A stretch of DNA of 64,000 nt from Nemertoderma westbladi (lineage: Eukaryota > Xenacoelomorpha > Nemertodermatida > Nemertodermatidae), in NCBI GenBank assembly GCA_032718475.1, contig JAUCBJ010002852.1, forward strand, positions 1 through 64,000. The letters run 5' to 3'. Of the stretch, positions 43,596 to 54,200 are shown in pieces. The position numbers and the translations under genes were made by a program. The stretch's first letter is position 1. The number at the start of each line of letters is the position of its first letter. Under the pieces are notes generated by a model that saw only the letters and a program-made list of their open reading frames with translations, did no database searches and had not been told where the DNA came from.

Positions 43596-43725
43596 ATACG
43601 ATACGATACGATACGATACGATACGATACGATACGATACGATACGATACGATACGATACGATACGATACGATACGATACGATACGATACGATACGATACG
43701 ATACGATACGATACGATACGATACG
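43596..43725. repeat. (ATACG)26 microsatellite
   Basis: Twenty-six perfect ATACG units start ten bases inside the left terminus of the inner hAT-like element. They extend the element's own terminal motif GGATACGATACG. The right terminus has only about three such units. Degenerate ATACGA copies and a TTCGTATTTTTTTCGTATCG palindromic stretch follow at 43765-43845. Confidence 0.97.
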
Positions 43726-44682
43726 AACCAATTTTTCACAATACAGAATGCAAATTTGAGAAAATACGATACGATACGAAAAAACCAAGATGCGATACAG
43801 AATACGAAAAAGTTTCGTATTTTTTTCGTATCGTATTTTATCTAATAGTTGATAAAAAATATGTATTGTAATTTGTATTACACTTAGAAAATAATATAAA
43901 TCTCTATAGAATAGGCAAGTATTTTTTATTTCATTGTTCCAGTATGCTTGCTACAGCAATAGTGTGTCTACTGTCTACAACATCCATAAGTTATGCAACG
44001 GGGCCCAATAGTTGGAATTACCATTTTATTACCAATATGCCACACTTTATGCGTACTGTACTACTGCACTTAGTCCTACTGCCGTTATTTATTGAATAAT
44101 TTTGAATTGGATGTACCAATGTGAAAAAAATTCAAAACTGCAATTTCGAAGTCAAACTAATAGAAGAATAAAACTATGTTTTATTTCAAAACAAATGTTT
44201 TTATTCTTAAATTGTCGAATAAGCTCGAATTTAGACCAAAATAGGGAGAAAAAGTTTCACTTTTTTTTCCTAGGGAAAAGAAGTAACCCATAGGATTGCA
44301 TTGATTTTACTTTTTTTCCCGGCTTAAATTTTATTAAATGTGTTGAAAGAGCATTAACGTAGAAATGGTTTGCACGTTATTTGAGCAAAATCCATTAACA
44401 CACTCAAAAGTTATTGCAACTTTAGTGTTTGTGCGGCGAACATACCAATATTAGTTTATGTTGTTAAGCGGCTCTCTAGTTACGTAATAAATATTCGAGA
44501 ACACTAAATTATTTAACATTGAGTAAGGCAGCATCAGGAGTTGAATAGTCCAGTAATTTGAATTGCAGTAACTATGGAAGCAATATAGTAAAATACTATA
44601 GTTCAATTTATTTTGTACTGTCACTATATCTCTGTACGTTTTATTAAAGAATTAAGTAATAATAATAATAATATTTAATCAT

Positions 44683-44725
44683 TTGTATAGCGCCAACATT
44701 ACCGGTAGTATTCTATGGCGCTAAT
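44683..44725 (-). other. LINE 3'-end hairpin
   Basis: Near the tail, TATAGCGCCAACATTACCGG and TATGGCGCTAATC can pair through AGCGCCA and TGGCGCT. The truncated LINE at 60288-61285 has the same arrangement (ATAGCGCCAAATTTAC and AAGGCGCTGAC at about 60324-60370), so the structure is conserved between two otherwise different copies. In CR1/L2-type elements the 3' end is the part recognised by the element's own reverse transcriptase. Confidence 0.55.
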
Positions 44726-44828
44726 CAGAGTTAGGTTAGTCAATTTAAATAAAAAGAAAACCGCGTAGAGTACATAATTAAGAAAAGTAAAAACAAAGTT
44801 TTTTAAAAACGATCGGCTAAAAATGAGT

Positions 44829-47800
44829 CTATTTTATAGGTGGGTGGGTAAACAGGTGAGTCTTTAGTTTTCCTTTGAATGATGCCTTAGACTGGATATC
44901 ACGTAGCGAAGCCGGTAGTTTGTTCCACAGCCGGGGCGCGCATACCTCGAACGCCCGCCACCCGAGAGTGTAGCACTGGAACCGTGGTTCGACGAGACTT
45001 ACTGTGCTACAACTTCTAGTTTGGAGGCGATCGCGACTAACTTTATGGAGCATTTCGATTATATATTTGGGAGCGTGGCCGACCAAGGCCTTGTGCGTCA
45101 TCAGCAGTATTTTAAATTCTACACGTTTGCGCACAGGCAGCCAGTGGAGGGATTTCAACGTCGGCGATATATGGTCGTATTTGTGTACACCTGTAAGCAA
45201 CCTAGCAGCTGTGTTTTGTACACGTTGGAGTTTCTGTAATTGGTAGCTTGGGACTCCATAGAGAAGGGCGTTACAGTAGTCTATGCGGCTAGTCACGAGA
45301 GCATGTATAATTGTTTCTGCGGCCTTAGTGTCGAGATATTTCCGAATTGAGCGAATGTTGTGCAGGTAGTAAGTATAAGTAGTATGCGGCGCTGCATGTT
45401 TTAGATATAAATTTATTCATTCTCATCTCGGAGTCGAACCAGGCTCCAAGGTTTCTGACCGATTTAACCGGTTCGATATCAAAGTTTCCAACGCGAATTG
45501 AGATTGAGGACAGCTTACTCAATTGAGATTTCGATCCGAGCAAGATAAATTCAGTCTTGTCGTCGTTTAGCTTGAGCCGATGTTTTAATAACCAGCTGCG
45601 CATCTCCGCGATGCAGGCTTCCATGGACTCTATGGCTGCTCTTTCGTTAGACGATGTTAATGGTTGGGAGGAGCAGTAGACCTGATGGTCATCAGCAAAA
45701 CCGTGGCCAGCCAATGGTAAATGGTGCTGTATTACCTCCAAGAGGCCAGCACTGTAGTTGGGGAAAAGTGTGCATGATAAGCATGATCCTTGAGGGAAAC
45801 CATATTCCAGTAGCTGATCGTCGGATGTGGCCCCTAACGTGGCTACTCGTTGGACTCGTCGGCCAGATAGGAAGGGCCGGAACCATTTGAGACAGGTGCC
45901 GCAGATATGAAGGCGATTTCGAAGGACGTTCATCAGTCGAGTGTGATCTACAGTATCGAAAGCGGCGCTGAGGTCAAGTAACACAAGTAAAGTTATTTGT
46001 TTGTTATCCATGTTTCGGAGAATATCGGATTGGACTTTGATGAGGGCCGTTTCGGTACTATGATGTTTCCTATACGCCGATTGAAATATTGGCAATTGGT
46101 AATAGGTGTCAATGTGTGGCTGAACTTGAGCTATTACTGCCCTCTCAGTTATCTTTGAGATAAAAGCTATGCCACTACCTGGGCGAAAGTTCTTGTTTTT
46201 AACAGTTTTAATTGCATTTGTTGACCGATCTGAGGAAGGTTTTTTCGGTATTGGTGCAATTGTCCCAATTTTCCACAGTGGCGGGACCACTCCAGTCTCC
46301 AGTGATTGATTGACCATGGTAGTAATAGGCCGAATGAGAGCCGGTACACAAGACTTCAGTAACTGCGTCGGTAGGGGATCCTGTGGACATTGTTTATTCG
46401 GTGCAGTATTGACCAGTTTCGTAACTTCTTCTGCAGACAGAGTGTTAAAATTACTTACATAAGGATGCTGACGTGTCATCTGGGATTACTACATGGTCGT
46501 TTCCAATGACGTCTCCGTCGTCATTTGCAGCTGCTGCGTTATCCAGTTCAGCACGTATGAGTTTAATCTTGGAATCGAAGTAATCTGCGAAATTGTTGGC
46601 AAGTTCTAGAGCATTATTATGTTGTGGGTATTTAATCACTTGATTTTGCTTAGATAATGATTTTATTACATTAAATAGCTTCTTTTGGTCACCTGAGGAT
46701 GCGCCGATTAATCCACGATAGTATTCCTGGCGATCAGTTGTTAGTTTTTTTGCGTATATGTTTCGAATTTCTTTAAACTTAACTTTATCTTCTATTTTAC
46801 CAGTTTTACACCACCTTTTTTCTGCTTTACGACGCTGTTGTTTTAGGCGGCGCGCCTCATGGCTGAACCACTTGTTCCCATCTCGTAGTCTAGTTGCTTT
46901 CGATTTTAAAGGGGCGTGTTTATCAATCAGTTTCGAAATTGTAAAATTATAAAGTTCGGATTTATTTACAATTGATAGATCGTCGAAACTAGGCTGACAT
47001 AGTACCGATGATGTTATATCGTGTTTGAAATTGTTCAAGTTAATTTTTCCGATATTTCGATATTGAACATTGGTTAAGTTTGCAGATGGTTTTGGGATAT
47101 CAATACAGCAACTAACAACTGCATGGTCGGATATAAAATAGGAGGGTTCGTCAACCGTGATGTTTAACTCGTGGCAGTTCCGTGTGAGAATGAGATCCAA
47201 TGTGTTACCTGACTCGTGGGTTGGCCAATGAAGATGCTGTTCTAATCCCATACACTCTATAAGGTCAATGAACTTAAGGGAATTTGTATCCGTTTGATTG
47301 TTCACATGAATGTTGAAGTCACCTAGGAACAATAGACGCTCTTGTCGAGCTATGTAGCATTCGATAAACAATGGAAAATCCTCAAAGAACATAGAACAAG
47401 TAGTCGGGTGGTTTGTGCTGTAAGGGGGGGCGATAAATGATTATTAACAAGATATGAATTTGTGATTGTTGAAGTTGCCAAACTGAGTATTCGAATGAAC
47501 GTTTCTCTCCACCATTAAGTTGTTCAATTTTATAGGTACCTCGTAAGATAATGCCTGTTCCACCGGCATGGTTTCTTACACGTGGAAAATCGATCATTTG
47601 GTATCCATCAGGGGAACATAGCCTCTTTACTGCATCGTCATCCGTTCTCAGCCAAGTTTCAGTAAGAACACAAACATCAACGCTATTTGTGGTTAGATAT
47701 TCGACGATTTCGGCGCTTTTATTTCGGACTGATCTTGGATTCATTAAGCATAGCCTAGTAGACAGTCCTTTATTAGGAATGTTGCTGTTGACGCGGCCGA

Positions 47801-48422
47801 TGCAGCCCCGAGCCGCGGTAGTCACATCTGGGGGCGGCGTGGGCGCGGTCGACGCAACCGGGGGCAGCGTGGGCGCAGTCAACGCAGCCGGGGGCAGCGT
47901 GGGCGCGGTCAACGCAGCCGGGGGCGGCGTGGGTGCGGTCAACGCAGCCAGGGGCGGCGTGGGCATGGTCAACGCAGCCGGGGGCGGCGTGGGTGCGGTC
48001 AACGCAGCCAGGGTCGGCGTGGGCGCAGTCAACGCAGCCGGGGGCGGCGTGGGTGCGGTCAACGCAGCCAGGGTCGGCGTGGGCGCAGTCAACGCAGCCG
48101 GGGGCAGCGTGGGCGCGGTCAACGCAGCCGGGGGCGGCGTGGGTGCGGTCAACGCAGCCAGGGGCGGCGTGGGCATGGTCAACGCAGCCGGGGGCAGCGT
48201 GGGCGCGGTCAGCGCAGCCGGGAGTGGCGAGGGCGTGGTCGACGCAGCCGGGTGCAGCATGGGCGCGGTCAACGCAGCCGGGGTCGGCGTGGGCGTGGTC
48301 AACGCAGCCGGGGGCGGCGTGGGCGCGGTCAACGCAGCCGGGGGCGGCGTGGGCGCGGTCAACGCAGCCAGGGGCGGCGTGGGCGCGGTCAACGCAGCCA
48401 GGGGCGGCGTGGGCGCGGTCAA
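44829..48422 (-). pseudogene. LINE ORF2: endonuclease and reverse transcriptase, three frame changes
   Basis: Three frames follow each other on the minus strand. The segment 48422-47382 holds the repeat-encoded Pro/Thr/Ala stretch and the first half of an AP-type endonuclease (NPRSVRNK, TETWL, IYRPP). The segment 47392-46451 holds the second half (GDFNIH, and SDHAVV with the catalytic His). The segment 46479-45325 holds the reverse transcriptase (LDLSAAFDTVDH, then FPQGSC, then GFADD). The segment 45296-44829 holds the C-terminal domain (IDYCNALLYGVP, QRVQNTAARLL, LHWLPV, LWNKLP). Frame changes occur near 47385, 46465 and 45310. The block FPQGSCLSCTLF departs from the usual VPQGS-LGPLLF form. 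LDLSAAFDTVDH with QRVQN-AARL points to the CR1/L2 group. Confidence 0.9.
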
Positions 48423-48545
48423 TGCAGCCAGGGGCGGCGTGGGGCGGCATGGGCGTGGTCAACACAGCCGGTGGCGGAGTGGGCGTGGTCAACGCAGCTG
48501 GGGGCGATGTGGGCGCGGTCAACGCAAGCGGGGGCGGCGTCGGCG
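47815..48545 (-). repeat. 30-bp minisatellite inside LINE ORF2, about 24 units
   Basis: GC-rich 30-bp units read on the plus strand as GGCGCGGTCAACGCAGCCGG then GGGCGGCGTG. On the LINE's coding strand each unit encodes ten residues of the type TAPTPPPAAL, in frame with the endonuclease for 48422-47810. The array lies between ORF1 and the first endonuclease motif. Most other frames are also open, which gives long alanine- and glycine-rich shadow frames on both strands. Confidence 0.92.
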
Positions 48546-48555
48546 TGGCCCCAAG

Positions 48556-49761
48556 TCAATCAATAGCAACACACCGAGTCAGGGATAAATGGTTTAAGGT
48601 TAGCTGAGCGGCGCGGTCTGATCTATAGATGGTCCGAGGTCCGTGAGCGGCAGAGCCCGTAGACTGGTCGAATGGGAGCGCGTTGCTATCAGTAGGTTCC
48701 ACCGAATGTGGGTTCAGCCGTGATGCTTCGATTACTTTGCCCCGTGATATAATCCAGTGTTTGTTTGGTTGGGAAGTCTGTAGTCTCCGGCGCTCTTCCC
48801 TTAGCTGGTATTGTAGTTTAGATTCGGCGGGGGTGTAGTCAGGCGAGAGGTACATATTGTTGTAGCACTGAGTTTGGCGTAGGTCGCGAGCCTTCCGAAG
48901 TAGGACAGCCCTCTTATCTTGAGGCAATGTGACTACAAGAGGCCGAGTACCGTTGTCCTTGACCTTCCCCACACGTCTGGTTGAAATTTCAGAAGGAAAC
49001 AAGTCGATGTTTATCGAGTTAGCTATGTCTATTACAAGTTTTTTATCATCTTCTTCTACTTTGGCTCCACTAACAACGATATTACATATGCGCCGGTTTT
49101 GTTCATCTTCCTCTTCCTTAACTTTACGTGCTAGAAGAGCGAGGTTATCTGAATCATTTCTATGTTTAGCATTACGTTTAGAGCGTTTGGAAGGGGCATC
49201 AGTCCATTCACCCTCGTCAACTATAACTGAGAGCGACTCGTCTTGGATTACACCAACTTTCTTTTGGATATCTTCCACGCTGGTCATGAACTCTATTCGT
49301 AGTTCCTTCATTCTGGAGTTCACAAGTTGCCTGGTGTCATTTACCGTTTGTTCTAGCTTGTTCGATTTAAGCAGAACGCTATCAAATTGTTGTTGAAGTT
49401 CTAGAAATTTGTCATCGGTACGCGATTCAAACTGCTCCAAGTCTTTCGTTGTGCGAGACAGGCGGTTCCCAACGCATCCGCCGCAATAAAAATCTACGCA
49501 TCCGAAGTCGGTCCCATTCGGGGCGATACAGATCATAGAAATATTGCAGTTCGCTCCGGAGCAGCATACTTCAATCTCTTCGTGGCCGTCGGTTCGTGAT
49601 GTCGGCAGAGGCTGGTTAGCGTTCGGTGTCTTATTATCCCGCTTCCTTGTTGTCGGTTGGACGTTTGCAGCAGCAGCGGTTTGTCGACGATGAGCCGACG
49701 CAGTACTATTCCGCCGCCATCCGCAGTTGATTTCAAGAACGACATCAGGTATTATCAGCAA
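48556..49761 (-). CDS. LINE ORF1 protein (zinc-finger, coiled-coil, RNA-binding type)
   Basis: A 401-codon frame is still open. After a low-complexity start (about residues 1-65) comes a cysteine cluster, CCSGANCNISMIC then CVDFYCGGC (about residues 66-97), that looks like a PHD-type zinc finger. A long heptad region follows (about 105-175, LEQFESRTDDKFLELQQQFD onward). A C-terminal domain (about 215-365) starts RRICNIVVSGAKVEEDDKKL and contains RRVGKVKDNGTRPLVVTL and YNNMYLSPDYTPAESKL, in the style of LINE ORF1 nucleic-acid chaperone domains. Such proteins trimerise and package the LINE RNA. The start codon is uncertain, because the first in-frame methionine at 49761 is only about 50 bp from the element's 5' end. 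The partner ORF2 is broken, so this frame is a relic even though it is open. Confidence 0.75.
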   Translation of the reverse strand: MLIIPDVVLEINCGWRRNSTASAHRRQTAAAANVQPTTRKRDNKTPNANQPLPTSRTDGHEEIEVCCSGANCNISMICIAPNGTDFGCVDFYCGGCVGNRLSRTTKDLEQFESRTDDKFLELQQQFDSVLLKSNKLEQTVNDTRQLVNSRMKELRIEFMTSVEDIQKKVGVIQDESLSVIVDEGEWTDAPSKRSKRNAKHRNDSDNLALLARKVKEEEDEQNRRICNIVVSGAKVEEDDKKLVIDIANSINIDLFPSEISTRRVGKVKDNGTRPLVVTLPQDKRAVLLRKARDLRQTQCYNNMYLSPDYTPAESKLQYQLREERRRLQTSQPNKHWIISRGKVIEASRLNPHSVEPTDSNALPFDQSTGSAAHGPRTIYRSDRAAQLTLNHLSLTRCVAID

Positions 49762-51079
49762 TAAATTGATACTTTATTTATGTATGATTATTAAGCAGAT
49801 TAAAATTAATTTATTAAAGTAATTAAAAAGTACCGGTACTAAAGTAGCCCATCAACATGAATTTAAAATAAAATATATTATTCTTGAATAATACTGTAGT
49901 TTAGCAATTTATTTTTAAAATTTAACTTATTGCGCAACAGCTGTTAGCGATGTTAAGCAACAAAAAAGTACCAATTTAAGAATACAAATGCGTATTACAT
50001 GGGGAAAAAAACGTAGAACATTGTTTTATTCAATATTATCTCGAGCTCGACCCTTTATTAACCTCGCTGGTGCTCGGTAAATACAATGACACGAGAATAA
50101 TGAAAAAAAGTTCTACTTTTTTCCCATGTAATAAATAATTATATTTATCTACTCTTATTCTCTCACTAGAATGCCGTTATCATAATATCAATCTTATAGG
50201 CGCGACTAGAGTTCTCCTCACTAGTTTATTTAAACTGAATTTAGATTATATTTCAGTGGTCTATTTTTATCGTTATTCTACAGTTAAGTTAATTACCATG
50301 TGATTAACGATCCTCCGGTCTTACACATTTTATTGACATAATAAAACTATAAGCTGTAACCTATTTTATACGCCTATTTTGAGTAATAAATTGTAAGTAA
50401 ATGGTTATGATATCTGGTTTGACTGTTGAAAACATTAATATTTACAAAATAATAAGATACGAAAATCCGATACGAAATACAAAGAATATTTATTCGTATT
50501 ATACGATACGAAGTCAATTTTTAGGATACGAAACGAATAAAATACTGAGAAACGAAAATCCGTTTTCGTATCGTATCGTATCCTGTCCCTGAAAAATAGG
50601 ATGAAACTTTAAATATCTCTTTGTGGTCCTATGGAATCGGAACCGGTTATTACGTTACGGTATTTTCGGTAATACGATATTATTTTTTTCGGAATACAGT
50701 AACGTAACGTAATTTGGAAATTATTCCGTAATGTAATATCGTAACGTAAAAAATTCAGTTTTTTAACCGTAACGTAACGTAATACCGTAACGTAAGGTAA
50801 CGTAAAACATCCTTGATACTGATTATCAATAAAACTACTACTACTACTAATGGCCGACTGAGGTATCGCAACGATTGTGAGTAAGAAGCAATGTGGAGGA
50901 GAGAGTAGAAAATATAAGAAGAAATGAAAATAAGGAACTTTTTGCCCTTGAAAACACTTCTTTTACAATTGACTTCGCCGCATTAAGTTACGTATGCTGG
51001 GTGAGCAGCGGTCTTTAAACACACCTAACTGCACGTAGGCCTAACTGCAAAGGTTGCTGCAACTAATGTATTGTATTAC

Positions 51080-51265
51080 CTGCGAGGCCGTTGCGTGGGT
51101 CGTATTGAGCGTCGCAATATTCCCGTTCCACGGATCGCAAAGACGACGCATTGTAACCCTCCCGCAATACTGGGTAATCATCTCGTTGCGTCGGGGTTTT
51201 ATTCTTTCTATATCTCTTGTAGAACAATCCCTCCAACAACGCCATCACAAATCCTAACACGTTAC
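51080..51265 (-). CDS. iGluR exon H: M4 and proximal C-tail
   Basis: The 186-bp exon (acceptor TTTCTTAG, donor GCAG|GTAATAC) finishes M4 ([20 protein letters not shown]) and enters a polar tail with [20 protein letters not shown] and [18 protein letters not shown]. The KRYRK cluster is the usual stop-transfer after M4. The exon ends in phase 1 with a good donor, so at least one more exon should follow to the left. I did not find it. Confidence 0.9.
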
Positions 51266-54200
51266 CTAAGAAAAAGTTTAGTCATAAAGGCTAGTAAATA
51301 CTTACTAAGTAGGACCTAGATTTTACAACAAACTACCCATCCATTACAGGCGCCTGTAGTAGTGGTACGGTAGCTAATATACCGCAAATAATAAAAAATA
51401 CTTCAACAACAATATTACATTTATTACTAAATTTTAATTTTCGAGTTACGTGGATTTACCTTAAAAATTTTATCCGGGGCCCTCCATCCCTATATTTACT
51501 TATATTACATCATGAAAATTATATAAATTTCCCCAGCTGTTCCTAAGCGCCCGGCGAACAATGTCATTTAAACATTGAGTGACGCGCGGAGGTCTGCCGA
51601 GGCTCCTGGTGCTGGAGATGCGGTCTGGCAGACCATCCTTGCCACACCGGGCACAGCTGTTGGGCTCAGTCAGCTTGCAACCCAGACGAGTGCCGAAAGA
51701 GATGTAGAACTGAGTTCACCAGCTTCATTCCCAGAGTGCTGATGGGGATGGCGTCGAGCCAGAAGGGTGGTCGAGGGAGTTTATAAATAAATAAATATCA
51801 ATAAAATATTTTCATAAATATAATCATAAAAATGTAACCCTTAATATAACTATAGTTATTATTTTACGATTTCTCATACATTACTATAACGTAAAAAAAA
51901 TATAAGTTGTATTGGCCGGAAATTACGAACAAATTATTACAATAACAATAACAAATCACACTGACGACTCAATTGCCGTGCGGCGCATCCAGAACAATTA
52001 ATAAGCCCAATACAGCAAGCAAAGTGGAATTTAGGTTGTTTGCGTTGACAATTCTCACAAATACCCCTTAATTGAATCAACTACAGGTGCGTCTTCGTCT
52101 GTAAGAATCCTTCTCAATTTGTATGAGTAAGGTGTTCGTTCAACCGGTACAGTAGAAAGTTTAAGGAAATTAACTCACCAAATATTAGCACATAGAATAC
52201 ACCGGCGACATTCTTCAAGCCGATACCCTCAGCTCCCCCCTGTTTGGTACCCCCGTCGTCAGGACATGTGACGCCCTGAGGTTCAAACCACTCTTTCTTC
52301 ATTCTTTCTAATTCTCCATTCTCTTGCAGTTTCAATATTCTGAAAAATAAAAAAAAATAAAAGAAATTAATTAAAGAATTAATTAATCTAAATTGATTGA
52401 GGTTTTCATAAATTAAAAAGTTTGGAACATCTTCACGAGATGCGCTTTTAATGTGTTGATTTATTTCGACATAAACTGGGAATTTAATGATGACATTGTT
52501 AAGCTGTTCTAAACGAACATTTTAGAATGGCATTCAAAAATATGTACCAGCGGCATAGACTGTCTGCATTACCGGTACCATGTACTGTATGTATGCATGT
52601 ATAAACGTTGATTTCTCTAACCAAATAGAAGTTAATATTATAAAATAAAGTAGGAACTACAGTAGAGTACTAACTGTTCAGTACAACTAAAACTAACTCT
52701 GAATTAATCGCTTCTCTGTATGGGAATCCTCTCTGCAACGCAATGCCGTAGCCTTTCAACAGAAAAGGGTTCCCAACTGTCGTATACGAACAATTCTTCG
52801 CTTTAATCCAATTCAGCACCGGCGCATCCCACAAAAATGCGTAATTATTGCGGCTAAAAACTCTAAAATCAACAATTATTATTAAAAAATAAATTGTGAA
52901 AGGCCTAAATATAGCATTTGCAATTTTTCCCATTACATTTATTGAGATACATCGATAAGTTAATAAAACAAGGGATGTACTTTCCAACAACATTGTCATT
53001 TTACACAAAATTTAACTTTTTCTGACCATAAATTTTACTCACGATCGTAAACTGTAGTATCATTGTTTTCAGTACTGTATTACAGTACCGGTATGTATGG
53101 TGTGGTAGTAAAGAGCTAAGAACGTTACAGAGACAAGATAAAGGAACCAAAACAATAAAGAAGGTTAAATGAGTGCAAAATAATTTTAGTTAAAATTATA
53201 TGTATTTATTTACAGTATAATAATATTATTGCACTCCTTCCTTGGATCCTCTAGGGTTAACGAGTCGCAGTTTCGTGCTACAGTAGTTTGGTCGGGTTTT
53301 TTCTACAGTTAAAAAAAAAGTAAATTTTAACAATAAAGTGAATTAATTGGTAATGATATAATAATCAAAAGAATATGAACATAATTTACCAAAAACATGT
53401 AAGTTATTACCTTGTTATTACCTTGTTATTACCTTGCTATTACCTTGTTATTACCTTGCTATTACATTGTTATTACCTTGTTATTACCTTGTTATTACCT
53501 TGCTATTACCTTGTTATTACCTTGCTATTACATTGTTATTACCTTGTTATTACCTTGTTATTACCTTGCTATTACCTTGTTATTACCTTGTTATTACCTT
53601 GTTATTACCTTGTTATTACCTTGTTATTACCTTGTTATTACCTTGTTATTACTTTGTTATTACCTTGTTATTACCTTGCTATTACATTGTTATTACCTTG
53701 TTATTACCTTGTTATTACCTTGTTATTACCTTGTTATTACCTTGTTATTACCTTGTTATTACCTTGTTATTACCTTGCTATTACCTTGTTATTACCTTGT
53801 TATTACCTTGTTATTACCTTGTTATTACCTTGTTATTACCTTGTTATTACCTTGTTATTACCTTGTTATTACCTTGTTATTACCTTGTTATTACCTTGTT
53901 ATTACCTTGTTATTACCTTGTTATTACCTTGTTATTACCTTGTTATTACCTTGCTATTACCTTGTTATTACCTTGTTATTACCTTGTTATTACCTTGTTA
54001 TTACCTTGTTATTACCTTGTTATTACCTTGTTATTACCTTGTTATTACCTTGTTATTACCTTGTTATTACCTTGTTATTACCTTGTTATTACCTTGTTAT
54101 TACCTTGTTATTACCTTGTTATTACCTTGTTATTACCTTGTTATTCCTTGTTATTACCTTGTTATTACCTTGTTATTACCTTGTTATTACCTTGCTATTA

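Larger units (their letters stand above)
44656..49809 (-). mobile_element. Near full-length CR1/L2-type LINE, decayed
   Basis: On the minus strand the order is ORF1 (49761-48556), a 30-bp minisatellite, endonuclease, reverse transcriptase and C-terminal domain (to 44829), then a 3' region with a GCGCC hairpin and a short ATT-repeat tail at 44656. The left flank TTTATTAAAGAATTAA (44640-44655) is repeated with one extra base as TTTATTAAAGTAATTAA at 49810-49826. This is the likely target duplication and sets the length at about 5.15 kb. The interrupted target matches the empty copy at 34.2-35.0 kb, which supports these limits. ORF2 is broken by three frame changes, so the copy is inactive. Confidence 0.85.
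43586..50591. mobile_element. Inner hAT-like element, split by a LINE
   Basis: The left end reads CAGGGGCAGGATACGATACG from 43586. The right end, on the minus strand from 50591, reads CAGGGACAGGATACGATACG. The flanking 8-mers are AAAGATAG (43578-43585) and AAAAATAG (50592-50599), a 7-of-8 match as expected for an ageing hAT target duplication. CAGGG is a common hAT terminus. Both sub-terminal regions are rich in ATACGA. Removing the LINE at 44656-49809 leaves an element of about 1.9 kb. No transposase frame was recognised. It sits inside the outer hAT-like element and is therefore younger than it. Confidence 0.75.
41423..50815. mobile_element. Outer hAT-like DNA element with nested insertions
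   Basis: The left end reads CAAGGATGTTATTACGTTAC from 41423. The right end, on the minus strand from 50815, reads CAAGGATGTTTTACGTTACC. Both ends continue into about 150 bp rich in the motif ACGTTACGGTA. Directly outside are identical 8-bp repeats, ATACTGAT at 41415-41422 and 50816-50823. An 8-bp duplication with short terminal inverted repeats is the hallmark of the hAT superfamily. No transposase was seen, so the element is non-autonomous. Without the LINE fragment and the inner element it would be about 0.9 kb, so nearly all of its 9.4 kb is later insertion. Confidence 0.8.

Noticed and set aside
44829-46479. Short plus-strand frames at 45004-45246, 45021-45239 and 45654-45890
   Set aside because: They are antisense to the well-supported LINE reverse transcriptase and have no recognisable content.
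47551-48607. Alanine- and glycine-rich plus-strand frames over the LINE minisatellite
   Set aside because: They are antisense or frame-shifted shadows of the 30-bp repeat inside LINE ORF2.
50847-50857. Candidate last iGluR exon: pyrimidine-rich tract and CAG at 50858-50860, giving Val-Gly-His-stop after exon H
   Set aside because: The phase fits, but three codons are too few to support it, no poly(A) signal is seen close by on that strand, and the site lies at the edge of a transposon nest.
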